Shown: positions 46,213 through 56,200 of the stretch, piece after piece
How the letters are laid out: the number at the start of each line of letters is the position of its first letter
How positions within the stretch are numbered: position 1 is the first letter of the stretch
Source: RYN-133 sp963708645
GTDB taxonomy: Bacteria; Actinomycetota; Actinomycetes; Mycobacteriales; Jatrophihabitantaceae
Assembly: GCA_963708645.1 (NCBI GenBank)
Contig: CAVPTA010000006.1
Coordinates: 248,001 to 312,000, forward strand
Direction of reading: 5' to 3'
Length of the DNA stretch: 64,000 nt
The notes under the pieces: model-generated
What the model was told of the DNA's origin: nothing
The model's database searches: none
The model's input: the letters and a program-made list of their open reading frames with translations, nothing else
Translations under genes and position numbers: made by a program

Positions 46213-47409
46213 TCAACAGCGAAGCTCCGGCAGGCCCGAAGTGGTGATCCGGAGTGTCGCGTCATGGCGGTTGGTGAATGCGAGTGTCGCCGGCCGGCCC
46301 GCGGCACTCATATCGACCAGCGCTACTCCGAGATCTGCGATCCCACCCGTGCGAGTGTCGAGTATCGCTAGGGGGGCGCGGGCGCCCGGCAGCGGAGCAC
46401 GTCCGGAATAGGGGCTGAGCAACACATACGGACCGGCTACGGCCATCGCGATCGGTGTTGCGCCGGCGTGGCCGGGAATGGCGACCCGGAACGAGTGGAC
46501 GCGCCCGTCGCCGTCCGTCCAGCCGATCTCGTGGTTCGCGCGCCAGTCGACGTTCCATGCGTAGTCGACGCCGTCGGAGTAGACGGTGCGGACCGCGCCG
46601 CCTCCAGGTACCGCCGCCGGCACTCCTGATGCCGGCACACTCCCGCCCTGCCACAGCGCGCCGCGTGGGTCTTGCCGCACGAACACCCGTGCATCGGTGT
46701 GCGCAACAATGCGCGACGTGTTGGTCGTCAGGTCGTAATCGATGATCACGCCTCCGACGCCGTCGCGACGCGGGGACGCACCGAAATAGACGACACCGTC
46801 GAGGAGGGCGACGCCGTCACCGGCGAGGTAGCCCGAGGGCATGGCGTGCTCGAGCGGCACCTCGCGCGTCGTCCTGGATTGGAGGTCGACCACCGACAGC
46901 TTGTCGCCCAGAGCGTCGGTCCGACCACGAGGGTGTCGCCCTCGAGTGCGTAACCGCCGCCGAGCTGGTGGCCGAGGGTGGTGAGCGCTGTCGTGGCGCC
47001 GTCCGAGGTGGTCACGCCGAGCCGGGTCGCGCCGCCGTGCGACTTCCACGCGACGACCACGGCATTCGCTGCTGTCATGGCGATGGGATAGGCGGGGACG
47101 CCCTGCACTGTGATCGGTGTCGTGTCGAGCGCCCGCTGCCACTGGGGCGGGAGCGCGGCGCCGCACGTCGGGCCGCAACACCGGCGGTGGACGTCCGACC
47201 GTCGCCTGAGCGCAGCGCAACGGCACCGACCGCGAGACGGGCGGCTGCCACGGCTGCAGCGCCGGCCGCGCCCAGAACGGTGCTGGGTTGCGGCCGCGCG
47301 AGACCAGCGCCTCGCGAATCCGCTCAGCGGCGGCCTGGTCGCGATCGCTGTCACTGTCGGTGTCGTCGTCGGCGTACATGCGGCGCAGTTCGGTTTCGAC
47401 GTCGATCAT
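46213..47409 (-). CDS. Membrane-anchored beta-propeller-like partner of the second sigma factor, frameshifted
   Basis: ATG 47409 overlaps the upstream sigma stop (ATGA). The start MIDVETELRRMYADDDTDSD and RIREALVSRGRNP is cytoplasmic. A hydrophobic segment, TVLGAAGAAAVAAARLAVGA, lies in another frame near 47270. The outer part reads PITVQGVPAYPIAMTAANAV and TTSDGATTALTTLGHQLGGG in one frame, then DKLSVVDLQSRTTREVPLEH, YDLTTNTSRIVAHTDARVFV and ILDTRTGGIADLGVAL in the original frame after about 46940. Repeated strands suggest a beta-propeller. Role as an anti-sigma factor is inferred. Two or three frame changes. Confidence 0.65.
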   Translation of the reverse strand: MIDVETELRRMYADDDTDSDSDRDQAAAERIREALVSRGRNPAPFWARPALQPWQPPVSRSVPLRCAQATVGRPPPVLRPDVRRRAPAPVAAGARHDTDHSAGRPRLSHRHDSSECRGRRVEVARRRDPARRDHLGRRHDSAHHPRPPARRRLRTRGRHPRGRTDALGDKLSVVDLQSRTTREVPLEHAMPSGYLAGDGVALLDGVVYFGASPRRDGVGGVIIDYDLTTNTSRIVAHTDARVFVRQDPRGALWQGGSVPASGVPAAVPGGGAVRTVYSDGVDYAWNVDWRANHEIGWTDGDGRVHSFRVAIPGHAGATPIAMAVAGPYVLLSPYSGRAPLPGARAPLAILDTRTGGIADLGVALVDMSAAGRPATLAFTNRHDATLRITTSGLPELRC

Positions 47410-47903
47410 GACGGTGCTCCGTTCGGCTGTGGGGACGGCGTTCGCATCGACTGGGGCAAGGTCGCAAGACCGCGTGAGGCGTAACCGCGCACGGTGCCTT
47501 CGGCGCAACCCAAGGTTTGTGCGATTTCGGTGTCGGCGAGGCCGAGGTAGTACCTCAACGCGAGCACGACTTGTTGCTGACGTGGCAGGCCTTGCAGGTG
47601 ATGGCGTAACTCGTCGCGTAGCGCGTGCTGGTCCGCGGTGTCTGCGACTGCGGCGTCGTCGATGTCGGCGACCAGTTGGATGCGGCTGAACTTGCGGCGC
47701 CATGAGAGATATTCGTTGACGAGCATGCGACGTACGTAGGCCTCGGGGAGGTCGAGCGTGGCGATGTGCGACCAACGCCGTTGCGCCTTGAGCATGACGT
47801 CCTGGACGAGATCCTCGGCGAGTACACGATCGCCGCTGATCGCCCTGGCCAGACGCAACAGCGGCACCAGGCTGCTGTCGGTGAACTGCTCGAAGCTGGT
47901 CAC
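47406..47903 (-). CDS. Second SigE-family ECF sigma factor
   Basis: From GTG 47903 the 165-residue protein reads VTSFEQFTDSSLVPLLRLAR. Region 2 shows LAEDLVQDVMLKAQRRWSHI and region 4 LPRQQQVVLALRYYLGLADT then EIAQTLGCAEGTVRGYASRG. It is a paralogue-type relative of the sigma factor at 44961. Upstream in-frame codons to 47975 are less family-like. Its stop overlaps the membrane partner, as in the first pair. Confidence 0.9.
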   Translation of the reverse strand: MTSFEQFTDSSLVPLLRLARAISGDRVLAEDLVQDVMLKAQRRWSHIATLDLPEAYVRRMLVNEYLSWRRKFSRIQLVADIDDAAVADTADQHALRDELRHHLQGLPRQQQVVLALRYYLGLADTEIAQTLGCAEGTVRGYASRGLATLPQSMRTPSPQPNGAPS

Positions 47904-48025
47904 ACCCACACCTTGTACACGTTCTGGCGCGCGCCTACGTTGTGCGCTGTCCACAGTCGATTCGGTCGTCCACATGTTGCGTCTTCGGCATAACCGCGTG
48001 CGCGTCGTCAGCTTGGCTACGGGTC

Positions 48026-48385
48026 ATGCGAGTCAAAGACGCGGTGGGCCGGTTCGGCGAGCAGCTTGCCGTCGACACGTTGGTCGCGGACGGCCTGACG
48101 ATCATCGAGCGCAACTGGCGCTGCGCCGACGGCGAGATCGACATCGTGGCGCGCGAGGGCGACACGCTGGCCTTCGTCGAGGTGAAGACACGCAGCTCGG
48201 TCGCATTCGGTGATCCTGCCGAGGCCGTGAGCCGGGTCAAGGCAGCCCGGCTGCGGCGGCTGGCTGTGCGGTGGCTGGTCGAGCATCCCGATCCGCACTG
48301 GCCGCAGGTGCGTTTCGACGTGATGGCTGTCGTGCGCCGCGGTCCCGACGGACCGACCGTGCGGCACCTGCGCGGGGCGTTCTGA
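48026..48385 (+). CDS. yraN: YraN (UPF0102) nuclease-fold protein
   Basis: The 119-residue protein reads RFGEQLAVDTLVADGLTIIE, CADGEIDIVAREGDTLAFVE and VKTRSSVAFG, the acidic Exx..GEID...EVKTR nuclease pattern of UPF0102. Its function is unproven; it may process branched DNA. The order yraN-comM-dprA is standard in bacteria. ATG 48026 is chosen as the usual start for the family. Confidence 0.93.
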   Translation: MRVKDAVGRFGEQLAVDTLVADGLTIIERNWRCADGEIDIVAREGDTLAFVEVKTRSSVAFGDPAEAVSRVKAARLRRLAVRWLVEHPDPHWPQVRFDVMAVVRRGPDGPTVRHLRGAF

Positions 48386-48387
48386 CG

Positions 48388-49920
48388 ATGTCACTCGCCC
48401 GTACCCGCGCCGTCGCCCTGACCGGCATGCGCGCCCAACTCGTCGAGGTCGAAGCCGACCTCGGGCAGGGGCTGCCCGGGCTCGGGTTCACCGGGCTTGC
48501 CGACACCTCGGTCGTCGAATCACGTGATCGCATCCGCGCCGCCATTCAGAACTGCGGCATCGACTGGCCCAATCGCAAGATCACGATCGCACTGCTGCCG
48601 GCCGATCTGCGCAAGAGCGGTTCGCGGTTCGACCTGGCGGTGGCGGTGGCGGTCCTTGCCGCCAGCGAACGCATCCGGGCCGACGCCGTGCGGGACGTGC
48701 TCTGGATCGCCGAGCTCGGCCTCGACGGGCGGCTACGTCCGGTTCGGGGTGTCCTGCCCTCGGTCGTCGCCGCCCGCGAACAGGACGTGTGCCGCGTTGT
48801 CGTCGCGCCCGGGAACGGAGCCGAAGCCGCGCTCGTCCCCGGCGTCGATGTGCGGGTCGCCGACGACATCGGGCAGTTGGTCGCCTGGCTCGACGGCGAC
48901 GGGCCGCCACTGCCGACACCGTCTCCCGGCGTGGCAACGCCGGCGCAGTCGTGGCCGGACCTGGCCGAGGTCGCCGGGCAGCCCGTCGCGAAACGCGCCA
49001 TCGAGGTCGCAGCGGCCGGCGGTCACCACCTGTTCCTCGAGGGAGCGCCCGGCGCAGGCAAGACGATGCTCGCCGAGCGGCTGCCCGGGCTGCTGCCCGA
49101 ACTCGACGATCGCGCCGCGCTCGAAGTCAGCGCCGTCCATTCGGTGGCCGGTTTGCTGAGCGATCCGTCCGGGCTCGTACGTCGTGCGCCGTTCCAGGCG
49201 CCGCATCACAGCGCGTCGGTCGCATCGTTGGTGGGTGGCGGCTCGCACCTCGCGCAGCCGGGCGCAATCTCGCTGGCTCATCGCGGCGTCCTGTTCCTCG
49301 ACGAGGCGCCCGAGTTCGCACCGCGCGCACTCGAAGCGCTCCGGCAGCCGCTGGAGGGTGGCCGCGTCGTGCTGCACCGCAGCGGTGGCGCGATCACCTA
49401 CCCTGCACGGTTCCTGCTCGTGCTCGCGGCGAACCCGTGTCCGTGCGCAGCAAGGTCGAACGAGTGCGTCTGCCCCGCGCAGGTTCGCCGCCGCTATCAG
49501 CAGCGGCTGTCCGGACCGCTGCTGGATCGCATCGACGTGCGGGTGCAGATCGATCCGGTCGCACATGCTGAACTGCTCGACACCGACAGCAGCAGGCGCG
49601 AGACGACGGCAAGCGCTGCGGAGCGGGTGGCTGCCGCGCGTGGTGCTGCCACCGAGCGCTGGGATGGGACGCCGTGGCGGTGCAACGCCGACGTGCCCGG
49701 TGCGGCGTTGCGCCGCCGTCCGTGGTCACTGCCACCGGCGACGATGGCACCTGCCGAGGGCTATCTGCGGCGTGGGGAGCTCAGCGCCCGCGGCTTCGAC
49801 CGCGTGCTGCGGCTGTCGTGGACGCTCGCCGACCTGTCGGGTCGCACCGTCCCGGCGGCGGCCGACGTAGCCGAGGCGTTGTTCCTGCGCACCGGCGTCG
49901 ATCAGGGACGCGCGGCGTGA
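48388..49920 (+). CDS. comM: YifB/ComM-family Mg-chelatase-like AAA ATPase
   Basis: The intact 510-residue protein has an N-terminal domain with VEADLGQGLPGLGFTGLADT, Walker A EGAPGAGKTMLAERLPGLLP (about residue 218), and Walker B VLFLDEAPEFAPRALEALRQ. Next are a Cys cluster ANPCPCAARSNECVCP and LLDRIDVRVQIDP. ComM is a hexameric helicase that aids branch migration in natural transformation. It starts 2 bp after yraN and overlaps dprA (GTGA). Confidence 0.95.
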   Translation: MSLARTRAVALTGMRAQLVEVEADLGQGLPGLGFTGLADTSVVESRDRIRAAIQNCGIDWPNRKITIALLPADLRKSGSRFDLAVAVAVLAASERIRADAVRDVLWIAELGLDGRLRPVRGVLPSVVAAREQDVCRVVVAPGNGAEAALVPGVDVRVADDIGQLVAWLDGDGPPLPTPSPGVATPAQSWPDLAEVAGQPVAKRAIEVAAAGGHHLFLEGAPGAGKTMLAERLPGLLPELDDRAALEVSAVHSVAGLLSDPSGLVRRAPFQAPHHSASVASLVGGGSHLAQPGAISLAHRGVLFLDEAPEFAPRALEALRQPLEGGRVVLHRSGGAITYPARFLLVLAANPCPCAARSNECVCPAQVRRRYQQRLSGPLLDRIDVRVQIDPVAHAELLDTDSSRRETTASAAERVAAARGAATERWDGTPWRCNADVPGAALRRRPWSLPPATMAPAEGYLRRGELSARGFDRVLRLSWTLADLSGRTVPAAADVAEALFLRTGVDQGRAA

Positions 49921-51134
49921 CGGGTCCGGACGACGAGGTGCTGCTGGCACGCGCGTATTTGAGCCGCGTGGGTGAGCCGGCAAGCATCGGTCTGTGGCGA
50001 TACGTCCAAGCGGTCGGCCCGGTGCAGGCCATGCGTGAGATCCGCGGCGAGCGGGCGTGGCCGTCCTTGCTCTCCGAGACCGCGTCGCGACGCGGCGAGG
50101 CCGACCCGCACGCCGATCTCGCCGCCGCCGAGAGGCACGGCGTGCGTCTGGTCGTGCCCGAATCGGCCGAGTGGCCGCATTTCGCGCTCGGTTGTCTCGA
50201 GCAGGCCGTGCTTCCCGTCGCCGCCGCACATGCCGAGCGACGATTTCGGCGCAGCGAGTCGGGTGACCCGGTCCCGCCGTTGGCACTGTGGGTGCGCGGC
50301 GTCGGTGACCTGACCGTGCTCGCGGTGCGCTCGGTCGGCATCGTCGGCGCGCGGGCGGCGACGACCTACGGCAATCACGTGAGCACCGAACTCGGCTACG
50401 GACTGGCAAGCATCGGCGTCGCCGTCGTCTCGGGTGGCGCCTACGGCATCGATGCGGCTGCGCACCGCGCCGCGCTTGCCGCGCACGGCACGACAGTGCT
50501 GGTCTCGGCTGCCGGGCTGGATCGGCCTTATCCGCCCGGCAACGCCGCCCTGTTCGAGAGGGTCGGTGCGGAGGGGCTGCTGATCTCGGAAAGCCCGCCG
50601 GGATGTGCGCCGCAGCGTCGACGCTTCCTTACGCGGAACAGGCTCGTGGCGGCGTTCTCGACCGGAGTCGTGGTGGTCGAGGCTGCGGCACGTTCGGGCG
50701 CGACGAACACCGCAACGCACGCGCGCATCCTCGGCCGGCCGCTCATGGCCGTTCCCGGGCCGGTGACCTCGGCGATGTCGACCGGTTGCCACGACCTGCT
50801 GCGCCGCGAGGAAGAGCCGGCGCTGTTGGTCACCTCCGTCGACGACGTCCTCGCTGTGGTCGGGTCGGTCGGCGAAGGACTGCCGGGCGACAAGTTGCCG
50901 GTCGCCGATGTTCGCTCCGAGCTCGACCTGCTCGATCCGATGGCGCGCACGGTGTTCGAGGGACTGCCCGCTCGTCGCTACGCCCGACCCGACGAGGTCG
51001 CTGTACGCAGTGGTGTCAGTGCGCTCGACGTCATCCGCGCACTGCCCGCCCTCGACGATGCCGGCCTGGTCGAGCGCGACGGCAGCGGTTTGCGGATCTC
51101 GGCCCGCGTGCGGGCGATGACCCGCCCAGGCTGA
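49917..51134 (+). CDS. dprA: DprA (DNA processing protein A)
   Basis: GTG 49917 overlaps the comM stop. The 405-residue protein has the Rossmann-like DprA core: SVGIVGARAATTYGNHVSTE, VVSGGAYGIDAAAHRAALAA, FLTRNRLVAAFSTGVVVVEA and SGATNTATHARILGRPLMAV. DprA binds single-stranded DNA and loads RecA during transformation. A helical C-terminal domain with DEVAVRSGVSALDVIRAL is a winged helix as in many DprA. Confidence 0.95.
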   Translation: MTGPDDEVLLARAYLSRVGEPASIGLWRYVQAVGPVQAMREIRGERAWPSLLSETASRRGEADPHADLAAAERHGVRLVVPESAEWPHFALGCLEQAVLPVAAAHAERRFRRSESGDPVPPLALWVRGVGDLTVLAVRSVGIVGARAATTYGNHVSTELGYGLASIGVAVVSGGAYGIDAAAHRAALAAHGTTVLVSAAGLDRPYPPGNAALFERVGAEGLLISESPPGCAPQRRRFLTRNRLVAAFSTGVVVVEAAARSGATNTATHARILGRPLMAVPGPVTSAMSTGCHDLLRREEEPALLVTSVDDVLAVVGSVGEGLPGDKLPVADVRSELDLLDPMARTVFEGLPARRYARPDEVAVRSGVSALDVIRALPALDDAGLVERDGSGLRISARVRAMTRPG

Positions 51135-51137
51135 GTC

Positions 51138-51335
51138 GTGTATCAGCACGAGTCCCGGTCCCTCTTGCGAGTCATGCAGGTCGTGATCGTGTTCTTGCTG
51201 GCGGCACCGGTATTCGTGCTCGCAGGCGAAGGAGTTCGTCGGATCATCGAGCGCATGCTCCGCGTCGATCGGCCCGTGATGAGTGCCGCTGACCCGGCAC
51301 GCGCGATCGGCCGACCGCTGCCGATCGTCAGTTGA
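51138..51335 (+). CDS. Small single-pass membrane protein, function unknown
   Basis: GTG 51138 starts 3 bp after the dprA stop. The 65-residue product has one membrane helix VMQVVIVFLLAAPVFVLAG (about residues 12-30) and a basic RRIIERMLRVDRP after it. No known family is recognised. It is supported by its tight position in the dprA-xerC operon and a sensible membrane segment, but no ribosome site is strong. Confidence 0.5.
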   Translation: MYQHESRSLLRVMQVVIVFLLAAPVFVLAGEGVRRIIERMLRVDRPVMSAADPARAIGRPLPIVS

Positions 51336-51396
51336 CCTCGCCGCCGTCGCGCGTGGCGGCTTGCATCGCACCGTCGCGACGCGCACCGTCGCACGG

Positions 51397-52371
51397 GTGA
51401 GCTTCGACGTCTCTGCTGCCCGCGCGGACCTTCCGGGCGACCTCAGGATGGTCGTCGACGCGTACGAGCGCCACCTCCGGCTCGAGGCGAACCGCTCGCC
51501 GCACACCGTCCGCGCGTACATCGGCGATGTGGTCGCGTTTCTGGATCACCTGGCCAAGCTCGGCGGCACGAACCTCGACGATGTCGACCTGCCGATGTTG
51601 CGCGGCTGGCTCGCCATCCTGCGTGACCGCGGCGCGGCCCGAACCTCGCTCGCCCGTCGCGCCGCCGCGCTGCGCACGTTCACCGCGTGGGCGCACCGGT
51701 CGCAGCATGCCGAGATCGACGCAGGCGCGCTGCTGGCCAGCCCTCGAGCGCTGCGCACCCTGCCCGCCGTCCTCGACGCCCGCGAGGCGGCCACCGCGAT
51801 GACAGCGCCGATGACAGCGCCCACGGCACCGACCGGCGCCGGCGCTGTCGACGAAACATCGGCGGCGCTCGTCGTCCGGGACCGGCTCGTACTCGAATTG
51901 CTCTATGCGACCGGCATCCGGGTCTCGGAGCTGACCGGCCTCGACATCGACGACCTCGACCGCTCGCGCCGGGTCGCGCGGGTGCTCGGCAAGGGCAACA
52001 AGCAACGCACCGTTCCGTACGGTGTTGCCGCCGAACGGGCGCTCGCACCCTGGCTCGACCAGGCGCGCAGGGTGCTCGTCACTGCCGACAGCGGGCCCGC
52101 GCTGCTGCTCGGGCTGCGTGGCCGGCGCCTCGATCCGCGCACGGTGCGCACCGTCGTGCACCGCGCGGTCGCCGCCGTCGAGGGCGCGCCCGACATCGGT
52201 CCCCACGGCTTGCGACATTCGGCCGCCACCCACCTGCTCGACGGCGGCGCAGACCTGCGCTCGGTCCAGGAACTGCTCGGCCACGCGAGCCTGGCGACGA
52301 CGCAGCTCTACACGCACATCTCTGTCGAGCGGTTGCGCCAGACCTACGCGAAGGCACATCCCCGGGCCTGA
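51397..52371 (+). CDS. xerC: Tyrosine recombinase XerC
   Basis: From GTG 51397 the 324-residue protein has the N-terminal core-binding domain (YERHLRLEANRSPHTVRAYI) and a catalytic domain. The catalytic domain shows Arg in LYATGIRVSELTG, Lys in LGKGNKQRTVP, HGLRHSAATHLL, LGHASLATTQLYTH and the Tyr nucleophile. It resolves chromosome dimers with XerD at dif. A short MTAPMTAPTAPTGAG insert between the two domains looks like a low-complexity expansion. Confidence 0.95.
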   Translation: MSFDVSAARADLPGDLRMVVDAYERHLRLEANRSPHTVRAYIGDVVAFLDHLAKLGGTNLDDVDLPMLRGWLAILRDRGAARTSLARRAAALRTFTAWAHRSQHAEIDAGALLASPRALRTLPAVLDAREAATAMTAPMTAPTAPTGAGAVDETSAALVVRDRLVLELLYATGIRVSELTGLDIDDLDRSRRVARVLGKGNKQRTVPYGVAAERALAPWLDQARRVLVTADSGPALLLGLRGRRLDPRTVRTVVHRAVAAVEGAPDIGPHGLRHSAATHLLDGGADLRSVQELLGHASLATTQLYTHISVERLRQTYAKAHPRA

Positions 52372-52374
52372 CTT

Positions 52375-52899
52375 CTAGTCCGGGCGCCAGGGCAACAGCC
52401 GTACCGGTCCCAGCGGGCGCAGCAACAGCAACGGGTCGAAGTACTCGCCGCCGCGGCGCGCACCCCAATGCAGGCACCCGCCGGGCGCGCAACTGCCGTG
52501 CCGCCCCTGCACGTGGCCGATCAGCGCGCCGACCAGCACCCGCCGGCCCCGAGCGATCGCCGGTGCGAGCGGTTCGTACTCGGTACTCACCCCGTCGGGA
52601 TGCTGGACGACCACGACACCCCGTCCGGCGATCGACCCCGCGAAGCTGACGACCCCCGTCCCGGCCGCGTGCACCGCCTGCCCCGCACGGGTGGCGAGAT
52701 CGACGCCGCGGTGACCCGGGCCGAACGGCGTCGCGGGCGCCTCGAACGGCCGCACGACCGTCACAGTGGCGACCGGTGCGGCATAGGCGGGCGCTGCCGG
52801 CTCGGCCGGTGGCGCTGCCGACGGGGCCGCGGGCGCACTCGACGCGCCGGACATCACCACCGCGGCCAGTACCGCGACGACACCGAACCCGAACCTCAT
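52375..52899 (-). CDS. M23 (LytM) peptidase, secreted
   Basis: ATG 52899 begins MRFGFGVVAVLAAVVMSGAS, a signal peptide. After a Pro/Ala spacer the LytM domain has FGPGHRGVDLATRAG and GGCLHWGARRG, the metal-binding His/Asp pairs, about residues 75-160. It is expected outside the membrane as a peptidoglycan endopeptidase. The HxH pattern CLHWG is normal for the family. It converges on xerC with a 3-bp gap and is divergent from the small gene at 53115. Confidence 0.93.
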   Translation of the reverse strand: MRFGFGVVAVLAAVVMSGASSAPAAPSAAPPAEPAAPAYAAPVATVTVVRPFEAPATPFGPGHRGVDLATRAGQAVHAAGTGVVSFAGSIAGRGVVVVQHPDGVSTEYEPLAPAIARGRRVLVGALIGHVQGRHGSCAPGGCLHWGARRGGEYFDPLLLLRPLGPVRLLPWRPD

Positions 52900-53114
52900 C
52901 GTTCGACCGTCACGCAGCCCGATGTCGCCGAAGGACGCAGACCGGCCGTTGTGGACAACTGGAGCCCCGTCCACATCCTCGTCCGCATCCCCGTCCGCAT
53001 CCCTGAGGCCCGCGCGCGCCGCGAGATAGGGACTTCTTCCGATGCCCTAGGGCCCCTCAGACGACAAATCTCATCGTTGTCACCACGACGATCTGCAGCA
53101 GCCAGGAGGCCACC

Positions 53115-53255
53115 ATGTACGAGATCCGCGCATTGAACCCCGACACGATCCAGGCCGAGCTCGCCTACCGCCGCCAGCAACTGGTCGGCAACCGCGTCGG
53201 CATGGCCCAGCCACGAGGACGTTGGTGGCGGCGCCGTCCGCAGAGCACCGACTGA
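53115..53255 (+). CDS. 46-residue basic protein upstream of the LAL regulator
   Basis: ATG 53115 has AGGAGG five bases upstream and reads MYEIRALNPDTIQAELAYRR, then QQLVGNRVGMAQPRGRWWRR and RPQSTD. The helix after residue 8 is amphipathic and the end is Arg/Trp-rich, so it may bind nucleic acid or a membrane. No known family is recognised. It ends 9 bp before the LAL regulator, so both are probably one unit. Too small for the usual cutoffs but well supported by the strong ribosome site. Confidence 0.7.
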   Translation: MYEIRALNPDTIQAELAYRRQQLVGNRVGMAQPRGRWWRRRPQSTD

Positions 53256-53264
53256 CCGACGCCG

Positions 53265-56200
53265 ATGACGGCACCGGCAGCGATCGCACGACCGATCGCA
53301 CCACCGATCGCACCACCGACGGTACTGACGACCGGCGGCGACGGTGTCGGGGGATCGGACGATGATGTCCGGGTGCCCCGTACCGTCGCCGCACTCGTCG
53401 GCCGCTCGAGCGAGCTCGCGGCGCTCACCGGCGTGCTCGACAGCGCCGCCGACTCGACGGCGGCCGTGGCCGTGCTCGGCGGCGACGCGGGGGTCGGCAA
53501 GACCCGGCTGCTCACCGAGACGGTCGCCGAAGCGAACGCCCGCAACATGACCGTCCTGCTCGGGCACTGCGTCGACCTCGGCGACACTCCGCCGCCCTAC
53601 CTGGCCATCAGTGAGGCGTTCGTCCGCCTGTCAGCCGCCGACGTCGAACAGGTCGAAGAGCTGCTGCGCACGCATCCTCAGGTCGCCGGACTGCTTCCGG
53701 GCCGTGGCGCCCGTGGCGCCGAGGATCGCCTCGACCGCGGTGAGCTGTTCGAAGCGGTCCTGGGCGCGCTCAGTGATCTGGCCACCCGGCGTCCGGTCCT
53801 GCTCGTGATCGAGGACGCGCACTGGGCCGACCAAGCCACCCGCGACCTGCTCGGCTTCCTGTTCACGCGCGTCGGTGCCGAACGGCTCGCGATCATCGTG
53901 AGCTACCGCAGCGACGACCTGCACCGACGTCATCCGCTGCGTCCGACCCTCGCGCAGTGGGCGCGGCTGCCGGCGGTGACGCGGGTGCAGCTCGACCCAC
54001 TCGCCGCTGACGACGTCCGCAGCCTCGTCCGCGCGATCCACCCCGAACCGATCAGCGATGCCGCGGTCAACGACATCGTGTCCCGCGCGGACGGAAACGC
54101 CTTCTTCGCCGAGGAACTGGTCGACGCGGCCGATCAATGCCTCGACGCGGGACACCTGCCCTGGCAACTGGCCGATCTCCTGCTCGTGCGTCTCGAAGGC
54201 CTGCCCGACGACGCACGCGAGATCGTCCGCATCGCCGCGGTCGGCGGCCGGCGGGTCGCCCACACGATGCTCGCCGACGTGGTCAACCTGCCACCTGATC
54301 GCCTCGACGCCGCGCTCCGCGAAGCCATCGATGCCCACGTGTTGCAGCAGACGAGCAGCGGTCGCGGCTACATCTTCCGCCACGCCCTGCTCGCCGAAGC
54401 GGTCTATGACGACCTGCTCCCCGGCGAGGTGGTGCGTCTGCACGCTGCGTACGCCACCGCACTCGCGGCCCGCGACGACAACGTCGGCGCCGCCGAACTG
54501 GCGCGCCACGCGCGTGCCTCGCATGATCTCGACACGGCCTATCTCGCCAGCGTCCGTGCCGGCAACGAAGCGATGCGGGTCGCCGCCCCGCAAGAGGCGA
54601 TGCAGCACTACGAGGTCGCGCTCGAACTAGCGCCTCGAGCGGCAACAGCCGATCCCGACCGGTCCGAACTCGTCGTCTCGACCGTCGACGCCGCCGACGC
54701 CGCGGGGCATTCGGCGCGAGGTCTGCGGCTGGCCCGGCACGCGCTGGCCGAACTGCCGGCCGACGCGCCGCCACTGCAGCGGGCACGCGTGCTGTTCGCG
54801 CTCGTTCGCGCCGCGCTCGGCGAAGAGATCGACGAACAGACCCTCGACTCTGCCAACGCGGCGTTGCAGCTCGTCCCGGCCGATCCGCCCACGCCGTTCC
54901 GGGTCCGTGTGCTTGCCCAGCACGCACGCGTCGCGCTGATACTGGGACGCGACGTCGAGGCCGAACGCTCGGCACGCGAGGCGATCGAGATCGGTGACCG
55001 CATCGGCGCGCGGATAGGAGCCAACGACGCGCGGGCCACGCTGCTGGCAACGGCTCGACGGGCAAGCGAGCCCGAAGCGGTGATGGCCCGGTTGCGCACA
55101 TTGGCCGCCGACGCTCAGGCCGGCGGAGACGCCGGCACCGAGGTCCGCAGCAGGTACAGCCTCGGTGCGCTGTATTTCGAGATCGGAGACCTCGCTAATG
55201 CCAGAATCGCCTTCGACGAGACCGTAGCCCGCGCGCGAGAAACCGGACGGCAGTTCGACCTGTTCGGGATGCACGCGCGCGCCAGTGGCGGGGTCGTGCG
55301 CCTGGCCCAGGGCGACTGGGACGAAGCCCTTGCCCTGCTCGACATAGCTCGTGAGCGACCGCCCGAAGTCGCGCGGGCCGTGTTGCTGTCGACGGCCTCG
55401 CTGGTGCGGGCCGGACGTGGCGACCGCGCGGTCGTCGAGCTCGCACGAGCACTGCGTCACGACTGGGAACGCGAGGGTCGCATCGCGCTGCACTTCACCT
55501 TGGCCTGCCTCGACATTTACGAGTTCACCGGTGAGTACGACGCGGCGCTCGCAGTAGCCGACGAATCGCTCGCCGTGCTGGCCAAGATCTGGACCGACCC
55601 GTGGCCGCTCGCGCTGACCCAGATGTCCGCGCAGATCATCGCCTGCCTGTGCGTGGCCACGACGACGTCGCCCGATTCGAAGTACGGCGAGCTGGCTGCC
55701 ATCGGCGCCGAGCTGCTCACACGCGGGCTCACCGCCGCCGAGCGTGGGCTCCCGGCCGGCCGTGAGATGGGCATCGAAGGACGCGCGTGGATCAAGCGGC
55801 TGCATGCCGAACACGCCCGGCTGCGCTGGCTCACCGGCATCGATGCACCCGATCCCGACGACCTCGTGCGCCAATGGACCGAGGCGGTCGCCGCGTTCGA
55901 CTACGGCAACGAACTGCAGCTCTCCCGCAGTCGCACACGGCTCGCGGCCGTTCTGCGAGGTGCCGGACGTACCGCTGAAGCGACCGAGCAGGCGACGCTC
56001 GCCCGCACCGCAGCCCGGACGATGGGCGCCCGTCCGCTGCTCGACGAGTTGCGCGCCCTCGGCACCCCCGCACGGCACGACGACAACGTCGCCGGTGGCC
56101 TCGAAGCCCTGACCGACCGCGAGCGAGACGTGCTGGCCCTGCTCGTCGAGGCGCGCACGAACCGGCAGATCGGTGCACGCCTCTACATCTCCGAGAAGAC

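Noticed and set aside
51799..51840. Short tandem repeat in xerC as a phase-variation site
   Set aside because: Two imperfect MTAP units lie in frame with unit length divisible by three, so change in number would not switch the frame.
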